A DNA stretch of 64,000 nucleotides from Conchocele bisecta (GCA_029237695.1 CM055265.1:44881331-44945330); one strand, 5' to 3'; numbered from the stretch's first letter, positions 45,896 through 58,139 are shown. Notes: generated by a model from the letters alone, not told the origin. Numbers and translations: made by a program.

Positions 45896-46249
45896 TACGG
45901 TGGCACAGAGGGGACATGGAAATATTGTTTTACTTATGCGTGCGCACGCGATAGCTTTTGCGTGCGCACACGATAGCGTTTGCATGCGTACGCGATAGGT
46001 TTTGCGTGAGCACGCGATAGGGTTTTGCGTACGCACGCGATAAGTTTTTGCATGCGCACGCGATAGGGTTTTGCGTGCGCACGCGATAACTTTCATTGGC
46101 TAGCCTATCGCGTGCGCTCGCAAAAGCTATCGGATGCACGCAAAACCTATCTCGTGCGCACGCAAAACCCTATCGCGTGCGCACGCAAAACCTATTGCGT
46201 CCGCACGCGAAAGTAAAAAATATTTCCATGTCCCCTCTGTGCCACCGTA
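45896..46249. mobile_element. Foldback element with 22-23 bp tandem-repeat arms
   Basis: The ends are TACGGTGGCACAGAGGGG followed by ACATGGAAATA, and the exact inverse at 46220-46249. The arms are repeats of GCGTGCGCACGCGATAGGTTTT, inverted after about 46100. Arg/Ala-rich open frames on both strands are translations of these repeats. Unit 1 keeps only the left half (33299-33415). Confidence 0.82.
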
Positions 46250-46740
46250 AGAACGTCTTAGTCGTACGAAGTGTTGTGAAACGTGAGTGAGGTGAGCCCC
46301 AGTTAAAGCCAAATACCGATTATTCCATTCATGATCTCAGGTCAGCATCTGCTGGGAGCTTTGTAGTTCAAATAGCGGGGACAACACTATTCGACGATAT
46401 GCTTTCTCGCACTTTGCTCCACAATTATGGAATTCGTTAGATCCTCGAATAGTAAAACAAACAATAAGTTTAAAATGCCAACTAAACATTCATTAATTAG
46501 ACAGTCCAGTTCGAGTCAATCGTAGATTACGCACCTCGTTGTTAATGTTGGTTAATTCGTAGTTATTATGTACATCATCCTCTAGTATTTTACATGTATT
46601 TGTATATTGTATGTGCACATGTTTTAATGTAATTATATAGTGAGGGCCACAGGGTAAACTGGCCATGGCCAACTGTGTCATTCTTGATAAATATAAATGT
46701 ATGAAGAAAATAAATTAAATCAAATTATACCATACAATTA
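46250..46740. other. Unit-2-specific stretch, no gene seen
   Basis: Between the foldback element and the point where both units align again (CAATTACATGTACATATGAC). Contains a short frame without family resemblance. Confidence 0.4.
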
Positions 46741-47576
46741 CATGTACATATGACTGTTTATTCACTCGAAGTCACATAGTAAAGTGACGCACGAGGTATA
46801 CATTGGAAAACATGGTATAATATGGGTACAATTACTATATTCGTTGTATTGTTTTAATGATAACGATGAAAATGAACAGGTATCTCCTACTATTGATTTT
46901 ACTACTATTGAGTCTATACATGCATATTTATTTTCTCAGACGGTGGACCTAATTAAGCTAAGGGGTCAGCGGAAAAATGGGGCTAAGTCCCCCTTACATT
47001 GGTCCACCGGCCTGCACGTATACTATGACAGTGGGCAATTAGCATAGCCCCAAAGTTTGGCCAGTATCCCAGCTGATATGGCCGCTTATCAGCCACATAC
47101 ATACCTATACGTATTGCCGTCGTAAACATATGAGAATTGGCCGCTATTCAGTCACATATATACACATACGTATTGCCGCCGTAAACATATCGATGGTCTA
47201 GTAACACAAGGTCGTAACTGCTATGCTTTAGCTTTAGCATAGCAGTTACGACCTTATTTTAATAGACCAGCGATATGAGAATTGGCAAAATTATCAAGAT
47301 CTTCAATTGCTAGAACTGTCCCAGTGTCTTTTTTAAGAGCAGGTGGCCTGTAATTATAATTACTACGTAATTATCCTAGATCAGCCATCGCCTGGCGTTC
47401 TATAGGTGGTGCATACCCTACAATGTAGCATATAGCGCGGGTATCTGCGCGGGTATCTCACCCGCGCTATATGCTATATTGTAGGACAGGCATCACCTTT
47501 ATGCTCATCATGCTCATATACTGAAACGATTTAAAAACGCAACAATGAGATAGATATGTTGTTGGACACCCCTATG

Positions 47577-49178
47577 TACGGGGCGCCAAGTGGGACATGG
47601 CTCAATTTTGTGCCACAAAATTCATTTTTGTGCCACAAAATTCAATTCTGTGTCACAAAATTCACTTTTGTGCCACAAAATTCAATTCTGTGTAACACAA
47701 TTCAATTCTGTGTCATAAATTCACCTACAAAATTCACTTTTGTGTCACAAAACTCAATTCTGTGTCACAAAATTTACTTTTGTGCCACAAAATTCAATTC
47801 TGTGTCACAAAATTCAATTCTGTCAATTCTGTGTAACAAAATTCAATTCTGTGTCACAAAATTCAATTCTGCACACGCATGTAAGAAGGACTACCATTGG
47901 TCAGAAACTGCACTGGAGAAATGGGTCACGGTCGCCGATCTACACATTCAATGTCGATGATTCATTTCTCATTCTGCCGATGATTCATTTCTCATTCTGC
48001 AATTTTGCTTCAACTATCTCCAAACAGTCAAACGTTGACAAACCCATTCGTATTTAAACTCATTTGCGTTATAATTGTACACATAATTCATGTACATGTA
48101 GATCTCCCGCGAGTACATACCTCATTTATTGTGTATCGCAAGGTACATCTGCCCCAGTTAAATCAATAATACACGCGCTGTGACCTGTGTTCTGACTGCT
48201 GTCTGTGTTTATAAACAGAATGTGTGTATTGGGCCATTTGAGGAAACCATTTGTAGTATTTGTGTAGATACCATGGATACTAAGATGGTGTATACTGTAA
48301 ATAATGCATGTAGACACATAGTTGCGAACACGTAACTTCGCAACTAGTAGACACAGATCCAATACCATTTGTTTCACAAGGTTAGATCTACTGTTAGAAT
48401 ACGACGTCATCTAATGTCATTTTCGAGCATAAAACGTTACCTGATAAATAGAATACCAGACTAGTGTATTTTAATATCAAGTTTATCAGGCTCGGCTCGG
48501 AAACGGTAGGAATTCCTCGGCAAGCCTCGGAATTCTTACGCGTTTCCTAGCCTTGCCTGATAAACTTGATATCAAAATACACTAGCCTGGTATGCTCTAT
48601 ATATGGGCATGCTCTCGGGTCTAGCTATGTCCCGGCTACTTTATGTTTGACCCTGTTTACATAATTGAGGGAAAATTCTGAATATTTTTCTTATTTCTCC
48701 TTCAAAGTATATATGCTTATATGGTGTGACCACTCATTTGTAATCATAATATAACCAAAATAACTGTCCATAAAGAAGTATAATATTGATATATTGGGTT
48801 ATATTTTCGCATTGAAATATTTAAACCTGCAAGTGTACTCCACCATCTAGTAAAATGGACTAAGACCGATCTCAGCCAATCAACGTAGAGATGACATAGA
48901 CTATCCTACGCAAACTAATTTCAGTGGACAAAAATGAATTCTGTCCCACAAAACTGAATTTTCTTCACAAAACTCAATTCTGTCTTACAAAATTGAATCC
49001 TTTATAACAAAAATGAATTTTGTATACGAAACGTATGCAGAATTGAATTTTGTGACACAGAATTGAATTTTGTGACACAGAATTGAATTTTGTGATTTTT
49101 AGTGTTACAAAACTCAATTTTGTATGGACAAAATTGGTTTTGTACACATAATTAACCTGTCCTGCATGGCGCCCCGTA
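47577..49178. mobile_element. 1.6 kb foldback element with 20 bp tandem-repeat arms
   Basis: The ends TACGGGGCGCCA and TGGCGCCCCGTA are flanked by CTATG (47572-47576, 49179-49183). Unit 1 has the empty site (CCCCTATTTGAGTATG, about 34181). The left arm repeats CACAAAATTCAATTCTGTGT (20 bp) to about 47870; the right arm (about 48930-49140) carries the inverse. The middle has no gene I recognise but holds a palindrome (about 48450-48600, TGATAAACTTGATAT.. and inverse). Phe/Gln/Asn-rich open frames (47556-47960) are repeat translations. Confidence 0.85.
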
Positions 49179-50307
49179 CTATGTGAGTATGCATGTGACC
49201 GCGATGTACCACGTGATTTTTTAAGTTTAGAGTCTGTGTTATTTGGATAGATAATTAATTGCTATTTATCCTCATAATAGAATGACATGTCAACTTTAAT
49301 ATGTAATGGGGAATAAATAACATTTTTACCTCCTTTTTGCGTTTTTAATAATGATGATGATGATGATGATGATGATAAACATACGTTTAGATGTCAAAAA
49401 CTAATTGACAAACACTATGGGCAAGAGGCCCGTTTCACGTAACTTTGTACAACTAAGTAAGTAAGTGCAACATTTAAATCCACAATAACATTTGTTCTAA
49501 CAGCCGATTTTGCAAACTCGTTCGTGGATGTGTTGCATTTAATGACACGAACCCGTAGGTACTAAATGGTAGCATTATAGAAACTCGTTAATGTGAAAAG
49601 CAAATTCATAGAAATCGTGGTACGAACATTTTTATCGTACGAAGTTTAGTGAAACGGGCCCCAGACTCTAGTATTACCTTCCTTATCGCACTATCATTGT
49701 CGCCGATAGTTAATTCATAAGTGTTATGTTATATTTCGTATTTTCCGTAAACCATGTCGAAAATTGAGACAAATTCATAGCTCATGGGATGATTTAAGCA
49801 GTGAATTTTGTGTCAATTTTCGACTTGATTTACGGAAACTATTGCATTTCGTCGAAATCAATATCGGCGAGCGATATGTGAGCTAACTCCTGAGTCTGGC
49901 TCATATGTGGCTGAGACTGGAGAAATGGGGCTTAAGCCTTATGGGTTTTGCGACCAATGTAGATCCAGATCAGCCTGTGCATCCGCACAGTCTGATCAGG
50001 ATCTGCACTGTTCGTCATTTGATCACTGAAGCACCCGTCATGGTTCTAACAAGCAGTGTAGACCGTTATCAGGGTACAGTAGTGTGATATGTGACCAGGC
50101 GCTACACTGGCCACAAATCCCACATAAGCCCCATTTCTCCAATCGCGACCACATATCTTCATAGGCTGCAGCAGCCTATGCTCAATAAATGTAAATCCAA
50201 TAATTGTTTACGTGAACACATTGTTTATGTGAAATTTTCAGACTATAATAATTTTGCAATTACGAACACTTTAGTCGTACGAAGTTTAGTGAAATGCTGG
50301 AATTATA

Positions 50308-50461
50308 AGGAATGAATGGCCTTTTTGTGGAATTTATCGGGGATATAAACTTAGAAAAGTCGCGGGAATACTGGACGAGGCCTTCCGGCCTTCGTCCAGT
50401 ATTCCCGCGACTTTTCCAAGTTTATACCCCGATAAATTCCACAAAAAGGCCATTCATTCCT
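50308..50461. repeat. 154 bp near-perfect palindrome, unit 2 only
   Basis: AGGAATGAATGGCCTTTTTG is mirrored at the right end; the centre is GAGGCCTTCCGGCCTTCGTC. On each side stands a copy of TTAGTCGTACGAAGTTTAG (50271 and 50465), present once at the equivalent place in unit 1 (about 35168). Confidence 0.85.
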
Positions 50462-50511
50462 ATATTTAGTCGTACGAAGTGTAGTGAAATGCCCCCTGGT
50501 ACATATCAATA

Positions 50512-50838
50512 CTAAATCGGCACGCTTCCATCGCCCGTGGAATCAAATATAGAATTCGGGTCATTTTGAACATCGCTATCGAAGGTCGATTTCTTAGGGA
50601 CGCATTGCAGCCCTTCCTCCGCGCGCCCGTATCTCTCTATGGTCACGCCCTTCTTTACGTTCAACTGGTCACGTGGCTCGATCCTGATGGCGTCGCCCGA
50701 GCCCATGGCGGCGTCCTCGTCGAAGTAGTTGTTGGGCAGGAGGTAGAAGGTGAGCTCGAGCCCCACGGTCGGGGTGACGGGAAAGTCCTCGGTGTGGGGG
50801 ATGTGGTGCACGCCCATCGTCACCCACGTCACCTGGTC
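50512..50838 (-). CDS. AOC3-like: Copper amine oxidase copy 2, exon 3 (C-terminal)
   Basis: Same 108-residue exon as copy 1, after the acceptor CCACCCCACAG/GACCAG, with GVHHIPHTEDFP containing the last copper ligand. Differences from copy 1 are few (for example HTED for HMED, LTFYLL for LIFYLL). The frame stays open into the intron as far as 51066, but that upstream part is intron sequence. Confidence 0.85.
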   Translation of the reverse strand, partial: DQVTWVTMGVHHIPHTEDFPVTPTVGLELTFYLLPNNYFDEDAAMGSGDAIRIEPRDQLNVKKGVTIERYGRAEEGLQCVPKKSTFDSDVQNDPNSIFDSTGDGSVPI

Positions 50839-51689
50839 CTGTGGGGTGGGGGAATCAAGAACAAGGCCACAAGTTAAAACGCAGAGTAAAATGCAGTATT
50901 CAATTACAAAGTAAATCATTGAACCTGAATTTGTACCCAAACACATGGAAACAACGTTGAACGGAAGTCGAAGGTAAGATTCATTAAACAACACAATAAT
51001 GCAGATTTCTGACGGACGCACCCCAACTCCCACACGCACTATACCCCATCCACACATCTCACACACGGACGGACCAAAATTTTCTGCAAGTGTGTTTGAT
51101 GACTAAGACATGGATGGCAGCACACGATGGATTGTTTGCGACTGTCCTTGTATGGAACAACAAATTTACATAAACTCAAATAATTAATGCTAGCTCTAAA
51201 TCATTTGAAGAGCTCTCTACATGAGTTGGTGCTAGCTCTAAATATTTAATGATAGCTCCAAGTATTTAGAGCTAGCATTAATTACTTGAGTTTATGTTCC
51301 GTAAATAGCGTCAAAATTTTCATAGTACATCTTTTGATTGTATTTATGAAAAATAGTGTACATTTTGTAAATGAAATTACGCAGATGTCCGAAGGTACAA
51401 AATCGCATGACGTGTTTCAGATAAGGCCGGTATTATCAGATCATGGCGCAAGACATCAGTAGCAAACGCAGGTCAACCGTTAAACAGATGTCAAGCTTCA
51501 GGGTTATATGTCACCTTCCGTAGTCGAGGCTATATATTTGTCTGACAAATGGGGAAAGCGAAATGTCATGGACAGAAAATATCACAGAGTATAGTCGACA
51601 TAGCGCCAGTTTCACAATTGTACACGTTCCTACGTTATTTCTTCATCTGTCAACTGCTACAGATTACACTTTATAGTTCGCCCTACATT

Positions 51690-51998
51690 CAAGGTGCATG
51701 ATCACGTGGTTACAACAACAACAACGTCGCCCACTCCAAAGTAAGTATTATTTGATATTTTCCTTAATATGCAACGGATTTTGATGAAATATGGCGCAAC
51801 AAACGCGTCTTCGAGAGCTGCATTTGGTGGTCCAGGGAGTTCGGCACAGACTTGTGTCGTTTTTGCGCCATATTTCATCAAAATCCGTTACGTAATAAGG
51901 ACAATATAAAAGAATACGTACTTTCAATCAGATGGATTCTGAAAGTTTCAGTACTTGTTGTTGTTGTTGTTGTTAGTACCACGTGATCATACACCTTG
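51690..51998. mobile_element. MITE, CAAGGTGTATGATCACGTGG family, internally deleted
   Basis: The counterpart of 36404-36803, but about 90 bp shorter: the central GAAGAATCGATTTCC hairpin is missing and the two halves meet at TTTTTGCGCCATATTTCATC. Confidence 0.8.
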
Positions 51999-53073
51999 AT
52001 ATTCTAAGCCAATCGCTAAAACTTGCCAGTATCGCGCTCTACTTATTTCACATATTGCAAGAGTTAACCCCTATAAGTTGCATATTAACATATTTAATTC
52101 GACAGGAAATGGAAAATCAATACTCAGATTGGGAAATTGTATTATATACTTTGCAGAACGATAAGTATGTTATTCTTCACATATTGGATGTATAAGGAAC
52201 TAAATGATGCGGTCGCTAACGCTCCCTCGCATTTAATTCCATAAATAAACGTATACAACTTAGATTATTCCAAGCTTAACCATTTCACCCTAAGTAACTG
52301 GAATGGATTTTGATAAGTTAATTTTACAATCAATCAAATTGTCAACAAATTATTTTCAGACTAATCCATTTATGAAAAGGGTTTCTTTTTGTTCTCACAA
52401 ATATGGAAATTACTAGCAAAAAGTACAGATCCTGCCAATACCACTATACAGTGCTGTAGTGTTGAACGGGTTAAGATCGTACATTCTAAAACACAATACA
52501 TGTATGTGTATGTGGCCATCGTTGGGATTCTGGGGACATGCGGGACTACAGCCCACACTGTCACATGTGACACAACCATGCAGAAGTTATTGTTCACATA
52601 TTGGATTGTTAAGGAATTAAATGCGAGGGAGCTTCAGCGACCGCAGCATTTAGTTCCTGAAAAAATCAATATGTGATCAATAACATACTTATAGTTCAGC
52701 CAAGTGTACAATGCAATGTCCCATCCGAGAATTGATTTTCCATTTCCTGTCGAACAGTTAATCATTACATTTGGTAATATATAACTTATTGGGGTGAAAC
52801 GTTGCAATAAATGGAGCTGAATACTGGCCAGCGATTGGCTTAGAAAGTAGGGCGAACTATACATTGTAATAACGTATGAATTCTAATACATTTTAATATT
52901 ATTCAACTGACCACAAAATAAATATGTTTGGCCATATTAAGAGACTGACGCATCACCATTTCACAATATTGGAATGCGTCATCTAATTAAGAACCAAACT
53001 GACCAAAATGTAAATTCAAATAGTTGTTACCGTGACGGGTCATCCGCGTGTAACGCACCATACGGCCACAGTA

Positions 53074-53141
53074 CAGTGGAGCCTCTCTAAACCGGACACC
53101 CTGGGGGTCCCCAGGGTGTCCGGTTTAGAGAGGCTCCACTG
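53074..53141. mobile_element. Minimal pogo/Tigger-like palindrome, unit 2
   Basis: Counterpart of 37980-38048, with one base lost at the centre. Confidence 0.78.
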
Positions 53142-53375
53142 TAAATCAGGCACATGTGCACGGCAAAACATGAATAGACGTTATCAACGGTGAAATATGA
53201 CAATAAACACAAACAATTAAGCAGGCATAGATTGTATGGGTGTCCGGTTTAGAGAGGTTCTACTGTAACAGGGGCCATTGTTTCTCGCTTTAAACGGCCA
53301 TACTAAACCCGACTCGTTTGGCTATCACGTAGTAGTTCTACCTGTGATACAGACAGATAAGTCGGGCTGACATAC

Positions 53376-53429
53376 CTGATCCGTTATGCTCTCTTTGTCG
53401 CTTAAGTTTTGTATTGGCTGACATACCTG
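53376..53429 (-). promoter_or_regulatory. Two in-frame splice donors 51 bases apart, copy 2
   Basis: Donors GATCAG/GTATGTCA at 53427 and 53376 are separated by 17 codons without a stop, as in copy 1. Confidence 0.65.
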
Positions 53430-53606
53430 ATCCATTATGCTATCGTTGTCGTCTATAAAGCTCTGGAAGTTCACCACGGGATCGGCACTGTCCCACACGG
53501 CGTACATCGAGCTGCTCCGGCGCTCCGTCTCATTGTATTTCGTCACGGCCACCTGATAGCGAGCCCAGGACGCCGATTGCTCCGCCCCCATACCCTCAGC
53601 AAACAG
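53427..53606 (-). CDS. AOC3-like: Copper amine oxidase copy 2, exon 2
   Basis: A 180-base, 60-residue exon with the same acceptor (CACATTTCAG/CTG) and donor as copy 1. It carries SWARYQVAVTKYNETERR and VVNFQSFIDDND. Substitutions relative to copy 1 include Gln for Pro after GAE and Ser-Ala-Asp for Gly-Ala-Asn in the WDxxxP segment. Confidence 0.85.
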
Positions 53607-54223
53607 CTGAAATGTGCGCCTATAAGTGAGACACGCTATTTTATACCTTTGGACATCAGAGTAACTCCATCAAATACGTTTACAAAAGTTACAATATTTT
53701 TCATAACTGAAGTCAAAAGTTGACAATTTGACAATTATATTCCACATTTACTCTGAAAGTTTTGTCAACTTTTGACTCCATTTACGGAAAATATTGTAAA
53801 TTTTCTAATTGTATGTCATGAAATTACGCAGATGTCCGAAGGTACAAAATCACATGGCGTGCCTCATATGTTGGTATGATTGGATACATTTTGTAGTTTT
53901 GGGGGTGTTTTTTTGCTGTTTTTTTTGGGGGGGGATTTATTACCAGTGTAGCTCGTGTTCAAATAGCACACTCCTGTTGTATGCTCATGATCTATATTGC
54001 TTGTTAGGTGCATCACGGGTGTTTCATTGATGGAATGGGGAACAGTGCAGATCCTGATGAGACTGTGCGGCACAGGCTGATCTGGATATACACTTGTCGC
54101 AAAACCCATAAACCCAATTTCTCCAGTGACAGCTAGACACGTGGTATTATTGCGAAAGCAAGACAACATTTGTCTTGATTTTGCAATAATAACAACATAT
54201 CTGGAATGTTTTATCATGTATAC

Positions 54224-54491
54224 CAAGGTGTATGATCACGTGGTACTAACAACAACAACAAGTACCGGTTCAAAGTACGTATTCTTTTATAGTGTCCTTA
54301 TTAAGTAACGAATTTTGATTGGCACATAAGTCTGTGCCAAACCCCCTAGACCACCAAATGCAGCTCATGAAGACGCGTTTGCTGCGCCATATTTCATCAA
54401 AATCCGTTGCATATTAAGGAAAATATCAAATAATACTTACTTTGGAGTGGGCGACGTTGTTGTTGTTGTAACCACGTGATCATGCACCTTG
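54224..54491. mobile_element. MITE, CAAGGTGTATGATCACGTGG family, internally deleted
   Basis: Counterpart of 39326-39715, about 120 bp shorter, lacking the left-centre part of the element. Confidence 0.78.
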
Positions 54492-54612
54492 TATACGCAG
54501 CTGCAATAATTGCTCGTTATGTGGCTCTGCGATTTAATCAAGCAAGAAACAATGAGTATTACATCACCTGCACATGTGATTTTAGCTTCGCAATATGGTG
54601 CTTTGTACTAAC

Positions 54613-56505
54613 CTGTTTCGACATCCCTTTTGTGAGCAACCTATATGCTCGTGGCACTCCAAATGCCGTCTTACGTGCGTTGTTATAGAATGTCAGGTAT
54701 TTCGGTTTATCGAAATTGTACTTCAATGCCGCGTCCTTTTCCTGGTCGATTTGTTTGCGCACCATCTTTGTCTGCGCGTATTTGTCGTTCGGCTCAGCCG
54801 ACCATTTAGTGTTGTCGACCTGTTCCGGAACGACATTCAGCGTCTCAAAGCGGTTGGAGCGCCCGTTAATGTCCATGTCGACCTTAAAGCTGAACATGTG
54901 GTGGTGCAGTGTGCCGGTTATGTGTTCGCGCAGTCGGAATCCGTAGTCGTCCTCTGTGGTGTCGTAGAACGAGGCCAATATGAAGCCGGTAGGGACAGCC
55001 TTCACCTCAACGGCGCCGTTCTGGTGGAAGATGAAGTCAAAGATGTAGTCGTAGTTTGAGATGGTTGTTATTGTGCGCATCGTTAGTACCACGTCGAGCA
55101 TGCCCTCGTAGAACTTGTGTTTGGCGCCAACCGACGACACGTGTCTCCGCAGCGGCAGCCCCGTGTTGTGCTCGAACACACAGAAGGCCCGTGGCGTCAC
55201 CACCGGTTTATCCGAGTGCTCCAGGACGTGAGTGGCACTGAGGAAAGTGGCATGCTCGGGGCAGTCGGCACCGGACACCAGAGTCCGGGCCCGCGACCCA
55301 ATCAAGGTCAAACTATCCATGTAGTCGGCGAAACGGTGAGCAGGGTTGTGTGCTGAATAGAAGACCAAAATGTCTTGGAGACTGAGTTCATATATAATCC
55401 TCTCCTTGTTAAATTGAATGTCGAAAAATTGTGGACCAAATGCAGTGGACATACGGACATCAAAGTCCCATCCCATGTAGGTAATATGACGGCCCTCAAT
55501 CTGGTATCTGCGGCCGTCGGGCTCCACTTCATACGGCGGTCGGTTGTTGTTCGACGGGAATAGTGTGCCGCGTCTGTTCATGGAAGAAAAGTGTGTTTCA
55601 TCCACGTCTGGGAATACTATTTGTGTTTTAGAAGCAGACCCGTCCTTGTACGCCTTCATGAGCGATGGTAGACTCGGAAACTTCTGTCCGTTATAAACAA
55701 CCGTGTCGATCTTATATTCATCTACTGAGCTGGAAGTCAAATCCAAAAGCACCATGAAGTCGACTGGATTCAGACTGAAGAACTCGATATCCTGATAGAG
55801 CCAGAACCACATTTTCCGGGATCCCGGCTCACCCGTCGATGCTGACGATACGGGCGTGATTAACTGGAAACTCATGCATTTCTTGCCGCATTTGTCTATG
55901 GTGCCGCCATAGCTCTCCTGCAGCAGACTGCCCGTGGTGTTTTGAACTTCCTTATTTAGCAAAGATATAGCAGCGACAAGCTCCGGGGCTGTGAGAGGTC
56001 TGTACCGAAACTCGACGTGTCTAACGAGCTTCTTATATTGAGGAGTGGGCAATGGACCGACCGTGTACTCCTCAATATACGGCTCTGGTTTGTCCCCTCG
56101 GAATATAACTACTCTCGCCTCCCGAGCTGGCTGGGCTTTCCCCGCATCTAAATACCCCAATGCACTCTCCTTAGGCGGTATTTCAAGTTCGAACGTGTAC
56201 ACGTAAGGCGAGTTAACGGCGATTTCCGCGGGCTCTACTAAGTTTAGATCATCCTGCTCGTACAAGTACTCATGAACAGCAACTATTTCCTTCCGTGTTA
56301 AGTCGTGGAACGGCGGGATAATGTCTGGTGGATCCAGGTGAATATGTTGCTCTTTCGAGTCGCAGGTTTGGCTGGGCTTTTCGTGTTTCGTCCTCACGGC
56401 GACGACAATGAAGGCGATTATGACGGCAATCAGCGCAACGACGAGGGCCACCACGACCATCCGAAATATTCCAATTGTCCGTCTCAGCTTGGCAGCGTCC
56501 GCCAT
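54613..56505 (-). CDS. AOC3-like: Copper amine oxidase copy 2, exon 1 (catalytic body)
   Basis: The second complete amine oxidase: 631 residues in this exon, ATG at 56505 in the same AAACCATGGCG context, donor CAG/GTTAGT at its end. The anchor segment, the Asp of YMDSLTLIG, the topaquinone Tyr in SNYDY and the H-x-H of LHHHMF are all present. I count about 20-30 replacements against copy 1, clustered near the membrane anchor (FIVVAV for FIAFAV), around the GQKFPSL segment and in the last 150 residues. The middle (copper-enzyme core around TFLSATHVLEHSD) is identical. Together with exons 2 and 3 it predicts 799 residues without a lesion. Confidence 0.93.
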
Positions 56506-56639
56506 GGTTTTATCTGCAATCGATACAATCGGTAATACATACGCCAAGAGCAATATGGTTTAACCCCCTGAGTCCGAAAGCCCGCTATAGCGGGATTTGC
56601 AAACAGTGCAGATCCAGATGAGCCGGCTCGTGACGTAAC

Positions 56640-57326
56640 TTTATTACAAAGCAGCGTGCCTAGATAAACATTGCACAACGCAAAACGACAGAAGTTTGAG
56701 CCAGAGTACCGAGACCGCCAAATGCAGCTTAACAAGACGCGTTTGGTGCGCCATATTTCATCAAAATCCGTTACATAATAAGAACAAAATAAAAGAATAC
56801 ATGTACGTACTTTGAATCGGAGGGCTTCTGGCAGTTTCAGTACTTGTTGTTGGTGTTGTAACCACGTGATCATACACCTTGTTAAACGTAAGTTACATTA
56901 TCAGTGACATTGACCTTGGGCATACGGACATGGTCGTGAGCCATCAGTGCCAGCAAGGCATTGGTGATGATGTTTGGTTTTCCTGTAGCCTATTTCACCA
57001 ACATTGCAAAGTATACTTTTCTATCAAAGTATACTTTGAGGGAGAAATTTTCATTTTTATGTTAATTTTATTATTTTTTATTATACTGAATTTATTACAT
57101 TATCACAGCCAAAACAATATTTATTTTATTACTTACCTTTGAAAAATACAGATGTGGCGGGTAATTTCCTACTATTACATAAGACGCGCCTAAACAAAGC
57201 AATGTCATCTGCGAGATGCTGTTATCATTTACAAGTCCCGGTGGGTGATTATCGCGCTGCTCTTGACATGATAACATTAATAACCCTTAAAAGGCGGAAA
57301 CCGCAATTTAGTGCATGTGCCAAAAG
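56640..57326. repeat. Start of a third duplication unit, then divergence
   Basis: 56650-57113 repeats the 44350-44760 spacer (with a right-end MITE piece at 56683-56881), and 57103-57309 repeats 45200-45405. The match ends at GCAATTTAGTG, just before the large transposon. Confidence 0.75.
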
Positions 57327-58139
57327 GGTGGGTGCTACCATCCGTGCGGGCAAATTCTCACTGTTATTTTATGAAACGTATATGTATATACATTACAAAA
57401 ATCTCGGGTGGCCATGTCGGACTCACAGCTTAGTAACATAAATCACGTGGTTTCCATGGTAACCACCATATTCATAATATACAGAAAGCATTTATTGTAA
57501 AGTGATGCTTACCAAGTTTCTGTTCATGGTGTTCATGTCTCATAATCGTTAACATAATAATGAAATATATTCTTCGTTGCGAATAAACTATAATAATCGT
57601 GTTTATGTGGATGAAAATCCAATATGGCTTCCTAAAAATACACGTTTTGCAAATGTAACGTCTTTGAAATTACATATGTTAATAAGTTTAGTATCTAAAA
57701 TCTGGCGATAACAGCCATGAAGTATGTGGACATCGATATTAATTAATTGCATGAACGATCTAGTAGTAAATATCCAACATGGTTGCCAAATTGCAGCATT
57801 TGCCTTATGTTGGCCACAACGGCATTATATGCTATTTACACCACTCTTTAAACTTGCAGAGAAATATAAGGGTCATCAGCAGTCACACTATGTACATAGC
57901 GTCTCCTGTGATAAGTAATTATTCCTTATGGCCTTTTGTCTGTAATCATGAGCGTCTGTGTGTCTTTCCATCTGTTTTGGGGCCGCCTACTAAGAAAAGG
58001 GACCTTTACGATTTTAGCCATTCATTTCAGTTGGTGCCGTGTATAACACCAATACATTAGATACAATACGACATCTCTGCATCTTGTGTGAGTACTACAT
58101 TGCATTTTAGAAATCCCTATGCAACCTTTATCGGAAGGG

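Larger units (their letters stand above)
45556..56640. repeat. Segmental duplication, unit 2
   Basis: Counterpart of 32973-41880. It contains extra insertions at 46128-46740, 47577-49178 and 50308-50461 and lacks part of some MITEs. Confidence 0.88.

Noticed and set aside
45833..46312. Arg/Ala/His-rich frames on both strands
   Set aside because: Translations of the GCGTGCGCACGCGATAGG repeats in a foldback element.
47556..48057. Asn/Gln/Phe-rich frames up to 134 residues
   Set aside because: Translations of the 20 bp repeat arm of the 47577-49178 element.
50839..51066. N-terminal extension of amine oxidase exon 3 in copy 2
   Set aside because: Intron sequence that happens to stay open; copy 1 has a stop in the matching place and both have the same acceptor.
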